From Mycolicibacterium moriokaense (lineage in GTDB: Bacteria; Actinomycetota; Actinomycetes; Mycobacteriales; Mycobacteriaceae): a DNA stretch of 64,000 nucleotides. This document shows, piece by piece, positions 56,792-64,000 of this stretch. Numbering within the stretch: position 1 is the first letter of the stretch; every line of letters starts with the position of its first letter. Both the position numbers and the translations under genes were made by a program. The stretch is taken from positions 1 to 64,000 of the forward strand of contig NZ_QQBJ01000027.1 in NCBI RefSeq assembly GCF_003347205.1, in the 5' to 3' direction. The notes beneath the pieces are model-generated. The model ran no database searches and had not been told where the DNA came from. It saw nothing but the letters and a program-made list of their open reading frames with translations.

Positions 56792-58132
56792 TCAGCGCAT
56801 GTTGCGCAGAACCACGAGCGACGACAACCCCATCTCGCGGTACAGCGCGGCGGGTGGCAGGTGGCGAAAGCCCCGCACCCCGCCGCGCTTCGTCGCGACC
56901 TGCACGATCTTGCGCGCGATCCGGAAGTCGAGATCCTTCAGCGATCCCCGATCCGTCGTCGTGTCGAGAATCGAGGACAGGCCCGCGACGGCGAACGGGC
57001 TCGTCACGTCGAGCATCACGTTGGTGGCCGCGACCAGGTGACGTGCCCGCTCGTCGACGGGCTCGTCGGACAACGCGGGCCCGATGGCGTCCAGCCGCCG
57101 CGCGATGCGGGCGATGAAGCGGCTCAGCCGGTGCGGGCCCAGGCTGATCGTGCCCGCGTGGCTGACGGTCAACCCGAGGCAGTCGATCCGGTCACGCCCG
57201 AGATAGGCGGGATCGTCGGTCGAAGGCATGCCGTTGCCGCTCAGCGCGGTGCGCAACTCCTTGGACAGCTTGCGTTTGACGCCCAGCTCGCCCATCAGCG
57301 AGTCGATCCTCGCGTCGGCCTCGTGCACGGTGTCGAGATCCGGATGGGCGATGATGAAGTCGTCGTTGTAGCGCGCGTAGAAGATGCCGTCGATCGCTGT
57401 GATCGCCTGGTCCATCGGTGCCACGGCCAGATTGCCGAGCAACGGAACCAGCGGCGTGCCCATCGCGACGCCGCGCAGTCGGATGAACTCCGTGCCGTCA
57501 TCCTCCCGCACCACAGGCCGTACCAGGCCGGTGATGAGATCCCATGTTGTTGAGCTGATTTCGCCATCGCCACTGCCGAGTGTCGCGACGGTTCGCAGTA
57601 TCTTCCACAGCGCCGCATCAGGGCCGACGGGCAGGTGGTCGCCGTACTTCTCGAAGTCGGACTGCAGCACGTACAGCGGGCGCCGGTGGCTGCCGGTCCC
57701 GTCCCGGTGGGCGCGGATGTAGGCGGCGAACGTCTGCATCGCAACGACATTCGTCACGCCGGACAGATACGAGTAGACCCCGGGCAGGCCGTGGCACTGC
57801 GCGTTGTGGGTCAGAAGCTTGAAGAGCGTCGAACCGACGATGTGGTCGATGAAGTCGGCCAGGTGCGCCTCACGCCGCTTGCCGCCGGTTTCCAGGATCC
57901 ACAGGTCCACCGGACGGGTTTCGAATTCGCCGCTGGTGACTCGCGCAGCGATGGCCTTGGCGAGGGTCTGTCGCCCGGCCGCCGTACTGAAATACGAGAC
58001 ACCGCCGAACGCCTCGGCGAATCCCGCGCCGCGGTCGCTGCGCTTGGCGAAGATCCGCAGGATGGTGTCCTCGTAGGTCTTGGGATTCGCGAGTGCCGAC
58101 TCGACGTCGACCGGTTCACCCGCTGTGAACAT
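56792..58132 (-). CDS. Stand-alone reverse transcriptase of unassigned group
   Basis: A 446-residue RNA-directed DNA polymerase. The palm motifs are in order: LETGGKRREAHLADFIDHIV (about 80-99, motifs 1-2), YVLQSDFEKYGD with Asp159 (motif A), RGVAMGTPLVPLLGNLAVAP (220-239, motif B), YARYNDDFIIAH with YNDD at 255-258 (motif C), and LGLTVSHAGTISLGPHRLSR (motif 7). No maturase, endonuclease, protease or RNase H domain is visible, so it is not a complete group II intron or retrovirus-like enzyme. The C-terminal 110 residues are helical and unrecognised. Its ATG lies 17 bp inside the end of the upstream flippase-like gene, so translation is coupled. Function unknown; related stand-alone RTs include antiphage systems. 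Confidence 0.82.
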   Translation of the reverse strand: MFTAGEPVDVESALANPKTYEDTILRIFAKRSDRGAGFAEAFGGVSYFSTAAGRQTLAKAIAARVTSGEFETRPVDLWILETGGKRREAHLADFIDHIVGSTLFKLLTHNAQCHGLPGVYSYLSGVTNVVAMQTFAAYIRAHRDGTGSHRRPLYVLQSDFEKYGDHLPVGPDAALWKILRTVATLGSGDGEISSTTWDLITGLVRPVVREDDGTEFIRLRGVAMGTPLVPLLGNLAVAPMDQAITAIDGIFYARYNDDFIIAHPDLDTVHEADARIDSLMGELGVKRKLSKELRTALSGNGMPSTDDPAYLGRDRIDCLGLTVSHAGTISLGPHRLSRFIARIARRLDAIGPALSDEPVDERARHLVAATNVMLDVTSPFAVAGLSSILDTTTDRGSLKDLDFRIARKIVQVATKRGGVRGFRHLPPAALYREMGLSSLVVLRNMR

Positions 58133-60191
58133 GGCTCACCGTCCGTCGGCTCGTGCACGCGTTCCACGTGGTCACGGTCCGCCGCCAGCGCCGCAACCGG
58201 TCGGTGTCGAATTCGGCCGGGAGTACCAGGATCGCTCGCAGATCACCGTCGTAGAAGACGGGTGTCATCCAGCGGTTGGACACCGGTGCCACCAGGACAC
58301 CCTGTCCGAGGCTCTTCATCGCCGACGGCAACAGTCCCACCACCAGATCTTGTGGCAGGGCCCGTGCGGCGCGTCGTCCTGCGCGGGTCTGCAGATCGAC
58401 GACGGCACCGTCGGGGAACGCCGCGGCGAATTCGGTCAGCAGGTCCTGCGGCCCGCTGGACAGATCGTCGTCGACCGGTTGCAGCCATCCCTGTTCGACG
58501 AGGCGATCAAGGGCGGCACGCCCGGTTTCGGTTGCGGTGGGCAGGATTTCGGCCCGGTTCGCGGCGCCACCGGTAGCTGTTTGCAGCATCAGGTGCGGTC
58601 GACTCTGGGAACCCTCAGGCGTGACGTGCTGGTAGAAGACCAGATTCGATGACGATCGGAATGCCAGATGCCCTGTGCCGTGGAAGGTTTCCCGCATCAG
58701 CGCGACCGCGTCCGACTTCTGTCGCGAGTCGATCCAGTCCGGAATCGAGATCCTGCCGACGTCTACAGGCCGCGGCTCGGTGTCCAGCGCGCGGAGCCAA
58801 TCGCCCAGGGACAGCAGCGTCGGCAAGGTTGTGGCGCGGTCGCGAAGGTGCTGCACGTTGATGTGGACGATGAGCAGCACGATCATCGCCGCGGTGATCT
58901 GAACAAGGTCCGAGGCGGGATTGACATCGATCCACACGAGCGCGAACAGCAACGCGGACAACAGGATGCTCAGGTTGAGGGCGAGGAATCGCCCTTCGGC
59001 GAACAACCGGATCTGGTAGGCACCGATCAGGCTGCGCAGGACGAACAGCGGCAGTAGCGCAAGCAGAAAGCTGAACGGGATGTTCGGCAGCACCCACAGC
59101 ACGAGCGGGACGGCCAGCGACCAGAAGAACAGCGTGATGACCGGCGTCGTCCACAACAGCTTGTGAAAGAACGACAATCGGAACTGCCGGAACGCCGGAA
59201 TGCGGCGCAGACGAACGAAATCGAAGTAGAACACCGCGGTGGCCTCATACGAGCCGCGGAACAGCGGCAGCACCAGGTAGAAGAACTGGAACGTATCGAC
59301 GTCACGCCAACCCGAGAACCCGGCTGTGAGGTCGAAGGCTCGCGTGTTCGTCGAGTAGATCCCTGCGATCAACAGAACCGCCACCGCATCCAGGCGCAAC
59401 CCCAACCCCGACAACGTCGCCTCGATGCCGAGCCGGGGTGGGATCGACGGCAACCAGTCCAGGATCGAACGGCCGCCGAATTTCGGCCAGAGCCGGGTCA
59501 GCTTGTAAGTCCGAACGGTGTAATGCACCGCGATCCAGATGCTGAGCGCATTCGATGCGATGATCGCGACGACGATCGCGCCTGCCGGGTAGGCGAAGAC
59601 ACCGACCCCGATCACCACGAGCGATACGGCGGTCGGGGCGAACATCGACCAGAGCGGCCGGTAAATGCGCCGCGTTGCGAACATGCCGGAGTGCAGCACC
59701 CGCACCGGCATGCGCAAGGCGAGTTCGATCAGGATCAGGAACGCGTAGAGAGCGCCGCGCGCGTCGTGGCTGGGCGGGAACAACAGCAGCAGAGCGACTC
59801 CGCCGCCGACGATCACGACGGTTCCGGCGACCGCCGAGAGCACGAGCCAGCGTCCGATCTCGCGCTCTACGGCGTCGGTGTCGCCGGACTGCGTCAACGC
59901 TCGCAGGCGCTCACGCATCACCTCGAGCAGTCCCCACCACGCGCCGCTGACGATCAGGCTGCCGATCCGCAGCATCATGACGGTGAATGCGGCCAGGCCG
60001 CCGAGGCTGGTGAGGATGATCAGGAACTCCGCGACGTGGATCACGTAGCGCGTCGCATCGAGCAGTAGCGCGTAGCGCAATCGGTAGCCGAAGTAGGTGA
60101 TGATCCTGCCGGTGAGAATGCTGGCGTAAAGCGAGACCGTGCGATTCTGGACGCGGGCTGCTCGCTCGAACCACCGGTCGATGTCGTTCAT
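58116..60191 (-). CDS. Flippase-like polytopic membrane protein with unknown C-terminal domain
   Basis: A 691-residue protein. Residues about 40-440 hold 12 or so membrane spans with a MATE/MOP-flippase-like pattern, the C-terminal 240 residues are soluble and end basic (RRWRRTVTTWNACTSRR). No transport motif identifies a substrate. It is the first gene of a two-gene operon with the reverse transcriptase (17-bp overlap) and its ATG is 18 bp from the RNase T2 start. Whether it anchors, exports or senses in an RT-based system is open. Confidence 0.68.
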   Translation of the reverse strand: MNDIDRWFERAARVQNRTVSLYASILTGRIITYFGYRLRYALLLDATRYVIHVAEFLIILTSLGGLAAFTVMMLRIGSLIVSGAWWGLLEVMRERLRALTQSGDTDAVEREIGRWLVLSAVAGTVVIVGGGVALLLLFPPSHDARGALYAFLILIELALRMPVRVLHSGMFATRRIYRPLWSMFAPTAVSLVVIGVGVFAYPAGAIVVAIIASNALSIWIAVHYTVRTYKLTRLWPKFGGRSILDWLPSIPPRLGIEATLSGLGLRLDAVAVLLIAGIYSTNTRAFDLTAGFSGWRDVDTFQFFYLVLPLFRGSYEATAVFYFDFVRLRRIPAFRQFRLSFFHKLLWTTPVITLFFWSLAVPLVLWVLPNIPFSFLLALLPLFVLRSLIGAYQIRLFAEGRFLALNLSILLSALLFALVWIDVNPASDLVQITAAMIVLLIVHINVQHLRDRATTLPTLLSLGDWLRALDTEPRPVDVGRISIPDWIDSRQKSDAVALMRETFHGTGHLAFRSSSNLVFYQHVTPEGSQSRPHLMLQTATGGAANRAEILPTATETGRAALDRLVEQGWLQPVDDDLSSGPQDLLTEFAAAFPDGAVVDLQTRAGRRAARALPQDLVVGLLPSAMKSLGQGVLVAPVSNRWMTPVFYDGDLRAILVLPAEFDTDRLRRWRRTVTTWNACTSRRTVSHVHSG

Positions 60192-60209
60192 CGAGAGTTA
60201 GGGTGCCCC

Positions 60210-60989
60210 ATGCGGCGAGGCGATGCGGTGGTGTTGTCGATATCGTGCGTGCTCGCCGTGGTCGCCGCCGCGGCCGTCACCTTCAGCGTCCGCGTCCTCG
60301 ACCACATACCGAGCAGCGCCCAGTTCGACTCGGCCGACAGCGGCTCCGCGTGGCTCGTCCTGACGTGGGGCCCCAGCCTGTGTGCGGCCGATCCGACGAA
60401 TGCGGGATGCAAGTCCGGTCACGTGCAGTCACAGGGGTCGACGTGGCTGCTGCACGGGCTGTGGCCGCAGCCGGCCGAAAACCAATACTGCGGCGTGCCG
60501 AAGGAGATCGCCAGGCGGGCCAGCGATCTCAAGGGCCATCACATGCCCTCGGTGGACATCAGCGGCGACGTCCGCGCCACCCTGCAGTCGGAGATGTCGG
60601 ATGCATCGAGCCTGGCGCCACACGAGTGGTATGCGCACGGCACGTGCTCCGGTGTCGTGCCCGACGTCTTCTTCAGCGACGCGGCGACACTCGCACAACA
60701 GGCTCGCAAGGTACTCGATCCGATGTTCGCCAACGCGCAGGGCGGCCGGATAGCGCTGAGCGCGGTGCGCGGGGAGTTCAATGCTGAATTCGGCGCGGGC
60801 GCGGGGGATCGCCTCCGGCTGAGCTGCCGCAATGTGACCGGCGAAGGCAGCGTCGTATATGAGATGCATCTGTCGCTTCCCGCGGTCACCGAGATCCGGG
60901 CCCCCGACGGCTCGATCTCGCTGAAAGAGCTGCTGCTCGCGGGACCACCGCTGGGCCCGGGATGCAGGAACGCCAGCGTGCCCGCGTAG
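60210..60989 (+). CDS. Secreted RNase T2 family ribonuclease
   Basis: A 259-residue RNase T2. CAS I is LLHGLWPQ with His82, CAS II is HEWYAHGTCSG with Glu139 and His143, so the catalytic residues are present. The N-terminus (DAVVLSISCVLAVVAAAAVT) is a signal peptide or anchor, so the enzyme acts outside the cytoplasm or in the periplasm. Cysteines (C58, C67, C94, C146) are available for disulfides. It cleaves single-stranded RNA via a 2',3'-cyclic phosphate. It is divergent from the flippase-like gene with only 18 bp between start codons. Confidence 0.88.
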   Translation: MRRGDAVVLSISCVLAVVAAAAVTFSVRVLDHIPSSAQFDSADSGSAWLVLTWGPSLCAADPTNAGCKSGHVQSQGSTWLLHGLWPQPAENQYCGVPKEIARRASDLKGHHMPSVDISGDVRATLQSEMSDASSLAPHEWYAHGTCSGVVPDVFFSDAATLAQQARKVLDPMFANAQGGRIALSAVRGEFNAEFGAGAGDRLRLSCRNVTGEGSVVYEMHLSLPAVTEIRAPDGSISLKELLLAGPPLGPGCRNASVPA

Positions 60990-61003
60990 GCGCCGTGTGA
61001 CCT

Positions 61004-61020
61004 ACGTCAAAAATTGACGT
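61004..61020. promoter_or_regulatory. 17-bp palindrome upstream of the 61073 gene
   Basis: ACGTCAA-AAA-TTGACGT is a perfect inverted repeat with a 3-base spacer. It lies just after the RNase T2 stop and 52 bp upstream of the gene at 61073. It could be an operator; no T-tract follows, so it is unlikely to be a terminator. The sequence GTTT-N15-GGGTTAT that follows loosely resembles a SigF promoter. Confidence 0.5.
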
Positions 61021-61072
61021 TTCCGTTCGTCGGCCGCGGGTTATTCCTCTCGTCGACGAGGAGGTCAACGAA

Positions 61073-61639
61073 ATGTCTGACTTGGTATTGATTCTCATCG
61101 CAGTGCTGGTTGTGGTGGTCGTCGTGGTCGTCGGCTGGTCCGTCGGCAGGCGTAGACGATCGACGCGGTTGAGGGAGCACTTCGGCCCCGAGTACGAGCG
61201 CGCCGGGGAAGCCGAACTGCTGCAACGCGAGAAGAACCGCAAAAAGCTCGACATCGTCGAGCTGTCGCCGGAGGCGCGCCAGGAGCACGCCGCGACGTGG
61301 CAGCGGGTGCAGGCGGAGTTCGTCGACGACCCGCAGGGCGCGCTGGGGCGTGCCGAACGTCTGGTCACCCGGGTGATGCGCGAGCGCGGCTATCCGATCG
61401 ACGACTTCGACCAGCGCGCCGCCGACATCTCCGTGGACCACCCCGACATCGTCGAGAACTATCGCGGCGCGCACGCGATCTACGCCTCGCAGCACGACGG
61501 CGAGATCGGCACAGAGGATGCCCGGCAGGCGTTCGTGCACTACCGCGCCCTCTTCGACCGGCTGCTGGGCTCCGAGCCCGAGCCCAGGACCGAGAACGTC
61601 CACGACGAAAACCGAAGGCAGGCCCATGACCACGCATGA
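61073..61639 (+). CDS. Membrane-anchored small protein with duplicated helical domain (copy 1)
   Basis: A 188-residue protein with an N-terminal span (LVLILIAVLVVVVVVVVGW), a basic stop-transfer (RRRR) and a soluble helical domain. The segment ATWQRVQAEFVDDPQGALGR followed by AERLVTRVM matches, in the next gene, ARWTEVQAAFVDDPRDCVQK followed by ADGLVSDVV. GAGGAGG precedes the ATG. Function unknown; the two genes are overlapping and coexpressed. Confidence 0.78.
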   Translation: MSDLVLILIAVLVVVVVVVVGWSVGRRRRSTRLREHFGPEYERAGEAELLQREKNRKKLDIVELSPEARQEHAATWQRVQAEFVDDPQGALGRAERLVTRVMRERGYPIDDFDQRAADISVDHPDIVENYRGAHAIYASQHDGEIGTEDARQAFVHYRALFDRLLGSEPEPRTENVHDENRRQAHDHA

Positions 61640-62030
61640 CGTGCAACCGACCGAGTCGCAGCCAACCGAAGTCCAACCGACAGAAGTCCAACCGACCGAC
61701 GCGCAACCGACCGACGCGCAACCACCGGCGCCCGAGCCGATAGAGCAGGAGCACTCGACCGATGAGGCCCTGTTCGCCGACGCCGACATGACGGACCTTC
61801 GCGCCCGCTGGACCGAGGTGCAGGCCGCTTTCGTCGACGACCCGCGCGACTGCGTGCAGAAGGCCGACGGGCTGGTCTCCGACGTGGTCGACAAGCTCAC
61901 GGCGGGTTTTTCGCAGGCCCGCTCGGGGCTCGAGGAGCAGTGGAGCCGCGGCGAGGAGGTCTCGACGGAGGACCTGCGGCTGGCGCTGCAGCGTTACCGC
62001 GACTTCTTCGAGCGTCTCCTCGCGGTCTGA
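61626..62030 (+). CDS. Small acidic soluble protein, paralogue of its upstream neighbour
   Basis: A 134-residue protein. The first 40 residues carry QPTE/VQ-type repeats (five QPT units). The C-terminal 80 residues match the soluble domain of the upstream membrane-anchored protein and end with YRDFFERLL, as that one ends YRALFDRLLG. No membrane span or signal peptide. The ATG at 61626 lies 14 bp inside the upstream gene, so they are translationally coupled. Function unknown. Confidence 0.75.
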   Translation: MTTHDVQPTESQPTEVQPTEVQPTDAQPTDAQPPAPEPIEQEHSTDEALFADADMTDLRARWTEVQAAFVDDPRDCVQKADGLVSDVVDKLTAGFSQARSGLEEQWSRGEEVSTEDLRLALQRYRDFFERLLAV

Positions 62031-62070
62031 CGATGCGGTTCGGCGGCACGCCGGTCATCCCGAGATGCGG

Positions 62071-62116
62071 TTGTGACCCGCTCGAGTTCTGGTATATGGC
62101 CTACCTGCAAGTAGGC
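62071..62116 (+). promoter_or_regulatory. Promoter and inverted repeat of ttfA
   Basis: TTGTGA (62071) and TATATG (62093) with a 16-bp spacer fit a housekeeping promoter. GCCTAC-CTGCAA-GTAGGC (62099-62116) sits at the likely transcription start, 8 bp before the ttfA ATG, with no Shine-Dalgarno, so the hairpin may occlude translation initiation or be an operator. Confidence 0.45.
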
Positions 62117-62124
62117 TATGCGTA

Positions 62125-62913
62125 ATGGTTCCTCTCTGGTTCACGCTGTCCGCACTCTGTTTCGTGGGTGCGGCAGTGTTGCTATACGTCGACATCGACC
62201 GTCGACGCGGGCTGGGGCGCCGTCGCAAGTCGTGGGCCAAGTCACACGGCTTCGACTACGAGCACGAGTCGCACGACCTCATCCAGCGCTGGAAGCGCGG
62301 CGTGATGTCGACGGTCGGCGACATCAGTGCCAAGAACGTCGTGCTGGGTCAGATCCGCGGCGAGGCGGTCTTCATCTTCGACCTCGAGGACGTCGCCACC
62401 GTGATCGCCCTGCACCGCAAGGTAGGCACCAATGTGGTGGTCGACCTGCGGCTGAAGGGCATCAAAGAGCCCCGCGAGAACGACATCTGGCTGCTCGGCG
62501 CGATCGGCCCGCGGATGGTGTACTCCACCAACCTCGACGCCGCCCGGCGCGCCTGCGACCGGCGGATGGTGACCTTCGCCCACACCGCGCCCGACTGCGC
62601 CGAGATCATGTGGAACGAGCAGCACTGGACGCTGGTCAGCATGCCCGTCACCAGCACCAGGGCCCAGTGGGACGAAGGCCTGCGCACCGTGCGCCAGTTC
62701 AACGACCTGCTTCGCGTGCTGCCGCCGATACCCCAGACCGGCGCCGCCGTGGCCCAGCCGGCCCGCCGGGCGGCCTCGCCCGGCCGTCCGCTCAAGCCCG
62801 CCCCCGCCGAGCCGCGCTACGCCCAGCCGCGGGCCGACGCCAATCGCTCCGACCCGGCCCTGCGCCGTCAGCCACCGCGAAACGGCCGCCAGTCACCGCA
62901 CTATCAGCGCTGA
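62125..62913 (+). CDS. ttfA: TtfA, trehalose monomycolate transport factor
   Basis: A 262-residue protein with one N-terminal span (WFTLSALCFVGAAVLLYV), a basic stretch, a folded cytoplasmic domain of about 160 residues (SAKNVVLGQIRGEAVFIFDL; TNVVVDLRLKGIKE) and a Pro/Arg-rich tail. The synteny next to clpB is that of Rv0383c, the TtfA reported as an essential partner of MmpL3 in trehalose monomycolate export (MSMEG_0736). In this window the RT locus has been inserted between clpB and ttfA. Naming rests on synteny and topology, so it is likely but not proven. Confidence 0.78.
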   Translation: MVPLWFTLSALCFVGAAVLLYVDIDRRRGLGRRRKSWAKSHGFDYEHESHDLIQRWKRGVMSTVGDISAKNVVLGQIRGEAVFIFDLEDVATVIALHRKVGTNVVVDLRLKGIKEPRENDIWLLGAIGPRMVYSTNLDAARRACDRRMVTFAHTAPDCAEIMWNEQHWTLVSMPVTSTRAQWDEGLRTVRQFNDLLRVLPPIPQTGAAVAQPARRAASPGRPLKPAPAEPRYAQPRADANRSDPALRRQPPRNGRQSPHYQR

Positions 62914-62926
62914 GTAACCTGGCTGC

Positions 62927-63703
62927 ATGCCGCGTCCCGTCGCTTTGATCACCGGACCGACGTCCGGCCTTGGTGAGGGTTTCGCGCGGCGCTACGCCAT
63001 CGACGGGTATGACCTGGTGCTGGTCGCGCGTGACGTCGGCAGGCTGGAACAGCTCGCCGCCGAACTGCACGACGAGGCCGGCGCCGCGGTCGAGGTGCTG
63101 CCCGCCGACCTCGCGGAGGCCGCCGACCGCGCCAAGGTGGCCGACCGGCTGTCCACGGGGGTGCGGGTGCTGGTCAACAACGCCGGCTTCGGCACCTCCG
63201 GCGAGTTCTGGACGGCCAGCCTGTCGGTGTTGCAGGCCCAACTCGACGTCAACGTCACCGCCGTCATGCACCTCACCCACGCCGCGCTGCCGCCGATGCT
63301 GGACGCCGGCGCGGGCACGATCATCAACGTCGCGAGCGTCGCGGCCCTGCTGCCGGGTCGTGGATCGACGTACTCCGCATCCAAGGCATGGGTGCTCTCG
63401 TTCACCGAGGGCCTGGCCAACGGCCTCGGCGGCACCGGCGTCGGCGTGCACGCGCTGTGTCCCGGCTTCGTGCGCACCGAGTTCCACCAGCGGGCCGGTA
63501 TCGATATGGGCGGCACATCGTCGTTCATGTGGCTCGACGTCGAAGACGTGGTGCGGGACTGCCTGGCTGACGCCGCCAAGGGCAACGTGGTGATCGTGCC
63601 GGGCGTGCAGTACCGGGCGCTGACCACCGCGGGCCGACTGGTGCCGCGAAACCTGGTGCGGCGCATCAACAGATCGGTGGGCAAGGGTCGTGGCCGCACC
63701 TGA
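62927..63703 (+). CDS. Short-chain dehydrogenase/reductase
   Basis: A 258-residue SDR. The cofactor motif is TGPTSGLGEG at residues 9-18, NNAG is present, and the catalytic residues lie in INVASVAALLPG (Ser) and YSASKAW (Tyr and Lys). The Asn in the tetrad is likely in QLDVNVTAVM. Most similar in pattern to the SDR family near ttfA; the substrate is unknown. It starts 13 bp after ttfA and is followed by a lipoprotein gene, so these may form one transcript. Confidence 0.85.
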   Translation: MPRPVALITGPTSGLGEGFARRYAIDGYDLVLVARDVGRLEQLAAELHDEAGAAVEVLPADLAEAADRAKVADRLSTGVRVLVNNAGFGTSGEFWTASLSVLQAQLDVNVTAVMHLTHAALPPMLDAGAGTIINVASVAALLPGRGSTYSASKAWVLSFTEGLANGLGGTGVGVHALCPGFVRTEFHQRAGIDMGGTSSFMWLDVEDVVRDCLADAAKGNVVIVPGVQYRALTTAGRLVPRNLVRRINRSVGKGRGRT

Positions 63704-63709
63704 GTTCTG

Positions 63710-64000
63710 GTGCGCGCCCTAGTCGCGTTGCTGTCGGCGGCCATGTTGGTGGTGGCGTCGGCGTGCGCCGACGACGATCACAGCACCAACCCGTATGCCG
63801 CGACGACGGCCAAGGTCGGCGAATCGCTGGCGATCCTCGGCTGGAACATGTCGTTGGCCAACCTCCGGTTCGACGGCGACTACGTGCTGGTCGACGTCGA
63901 TGCGTCCCCTGCGAAGCCCGACGCCCCGCACGCCAAGCCCGAGGACATCCGGTTCGGGCTGTACGGCGCGCTGGCACATCCGTTGGAGGCCAACGCGATC
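63710..64000 (+). CDS. Lipoprotein, N-terminal part (truncated by window)
   Basis: A GTG at 63710 opens a frame of 97 codons to the window edge. The signal peptide (LVALLSAAMLVVAS) ends with the lipobox VASAC (Cys near residue 19), then an acidic stretch (ADDDHS) and the start of a folded domain (AILGWNMSLANLRFDGDYVL). No stop within the window. It begins 6 bp after the SDR gene. Function not recognised. Confidence 0.72.
   Translation, partial: MRALVALLSAAMLVVASACADDDHSTNPYAATTAKVGESLAILGWNMSLANLRFDGDYVLVDVDASPAKPDAPHAKPEDIRFGLYGALAHPLEANAI

Noticed and set aside
56792-58132. Group II intron or retron as explanation for the RT
   Set aside because: No intron domain V/VI, no maturase or endonuclease domain, and no msr/msd-like region upstream on the coding strand, where a membrane-protein gene overlaps it.

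Overview
The window is chromosomal DNA of a high-GC actinobacterium of the Mycobacteriaceae, most likely an environmental, rapidly growing mycobacterium (Mycolicibacterium type). The evidence is the gene order aspC-etfD-iniR-iniB-iniA-iniC-lpqJ, then dnaK-grpE-dnaJ1-hspR, then flavohaemoglobin-clpB-ttfA, which matches the Rv0337c-Rv0344c, Rv0350-Rv0353 and Rv0383c-Rv0385 blocks of M. tuberculosis. An MspA-type porin, a family typical of rapid growers, supports this. No rRNA, tRNA, CRISPR array or insertion sequence was seen, and no gene-free stretch exceeds about 300 bases.

Region 1 (1-18.7 kb) is the cell-envelope-stress block. It holds the start of aspC, the electron-transfer-flavoprotein oxidoreductase etfD, and the ini locus: iniR (STAND-type regulator), an IniB-like protein, iniB and the two dynamin-like GTPases iniA and iniC. 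Two divergent Hsp70-like membrane-anchored proteins flank iniR. A CCCCTAA motif is repeated in three promoter regions of this block. Behind iniC lie two single-span Thr-rich membrane proteins, an LLM oxidoreductase, two small conserved proteins and lipoprotein lpqJ.

Region 2 (18.7-42.4 kb) looks like accessory DNA between two conserved blocks. It has four alpha/beta hydrolases, a DJ-1/PfpI protein, three very large ATPase-type regulators (one AfsR/BTAD-like, two tandem LuxR-like), a TetR gene beside a perfect 27-bp palindrome, an oxalate decarboxylase next to an FdhF/YdeP molybdoenzyme, a DoxX protein, an MspA porin with a secreted companion, and an F420-type oxidoreductase/NTF2-like pair opposite an HxlR regulator with tandem operators.

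Region 3 (42.4-56.7 kb) is the heat-shock block: dnaK-grpE-dnaJ1-hspR with an upstream HAIR operator, and clpB with its own HAIR. Between them are an aldose epimerase, a zinc alcohol dehydrogenase, the type II flavohaemoglobin, a methyltransferase/membrane-protein pair with a divergent TetR, a GAP-family membrane protein, and a tandem ABM-domain membrane protein.

Region 4 (56.7-64 kb) is the most unusual part. Between clpB and ttfA, which are neighbours in M. tuberculosis, sits a compact cluster: a stand-alone reverse transcriptase overlapping a flippase-like polytopic membrane protein, with a divergent secreted RNase T2 starting 18 bp away. A strongly folded non-coding segment lies just downstream of the reverse transcriptase. 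Two related small proteins follow, then ttfA (trehalose monomycolate transport factor), an SDR and a truncated lipoprotein gene. The reverse transcriptase/flippase/RNase T2 cluster is the best candidate for an undescribed system.
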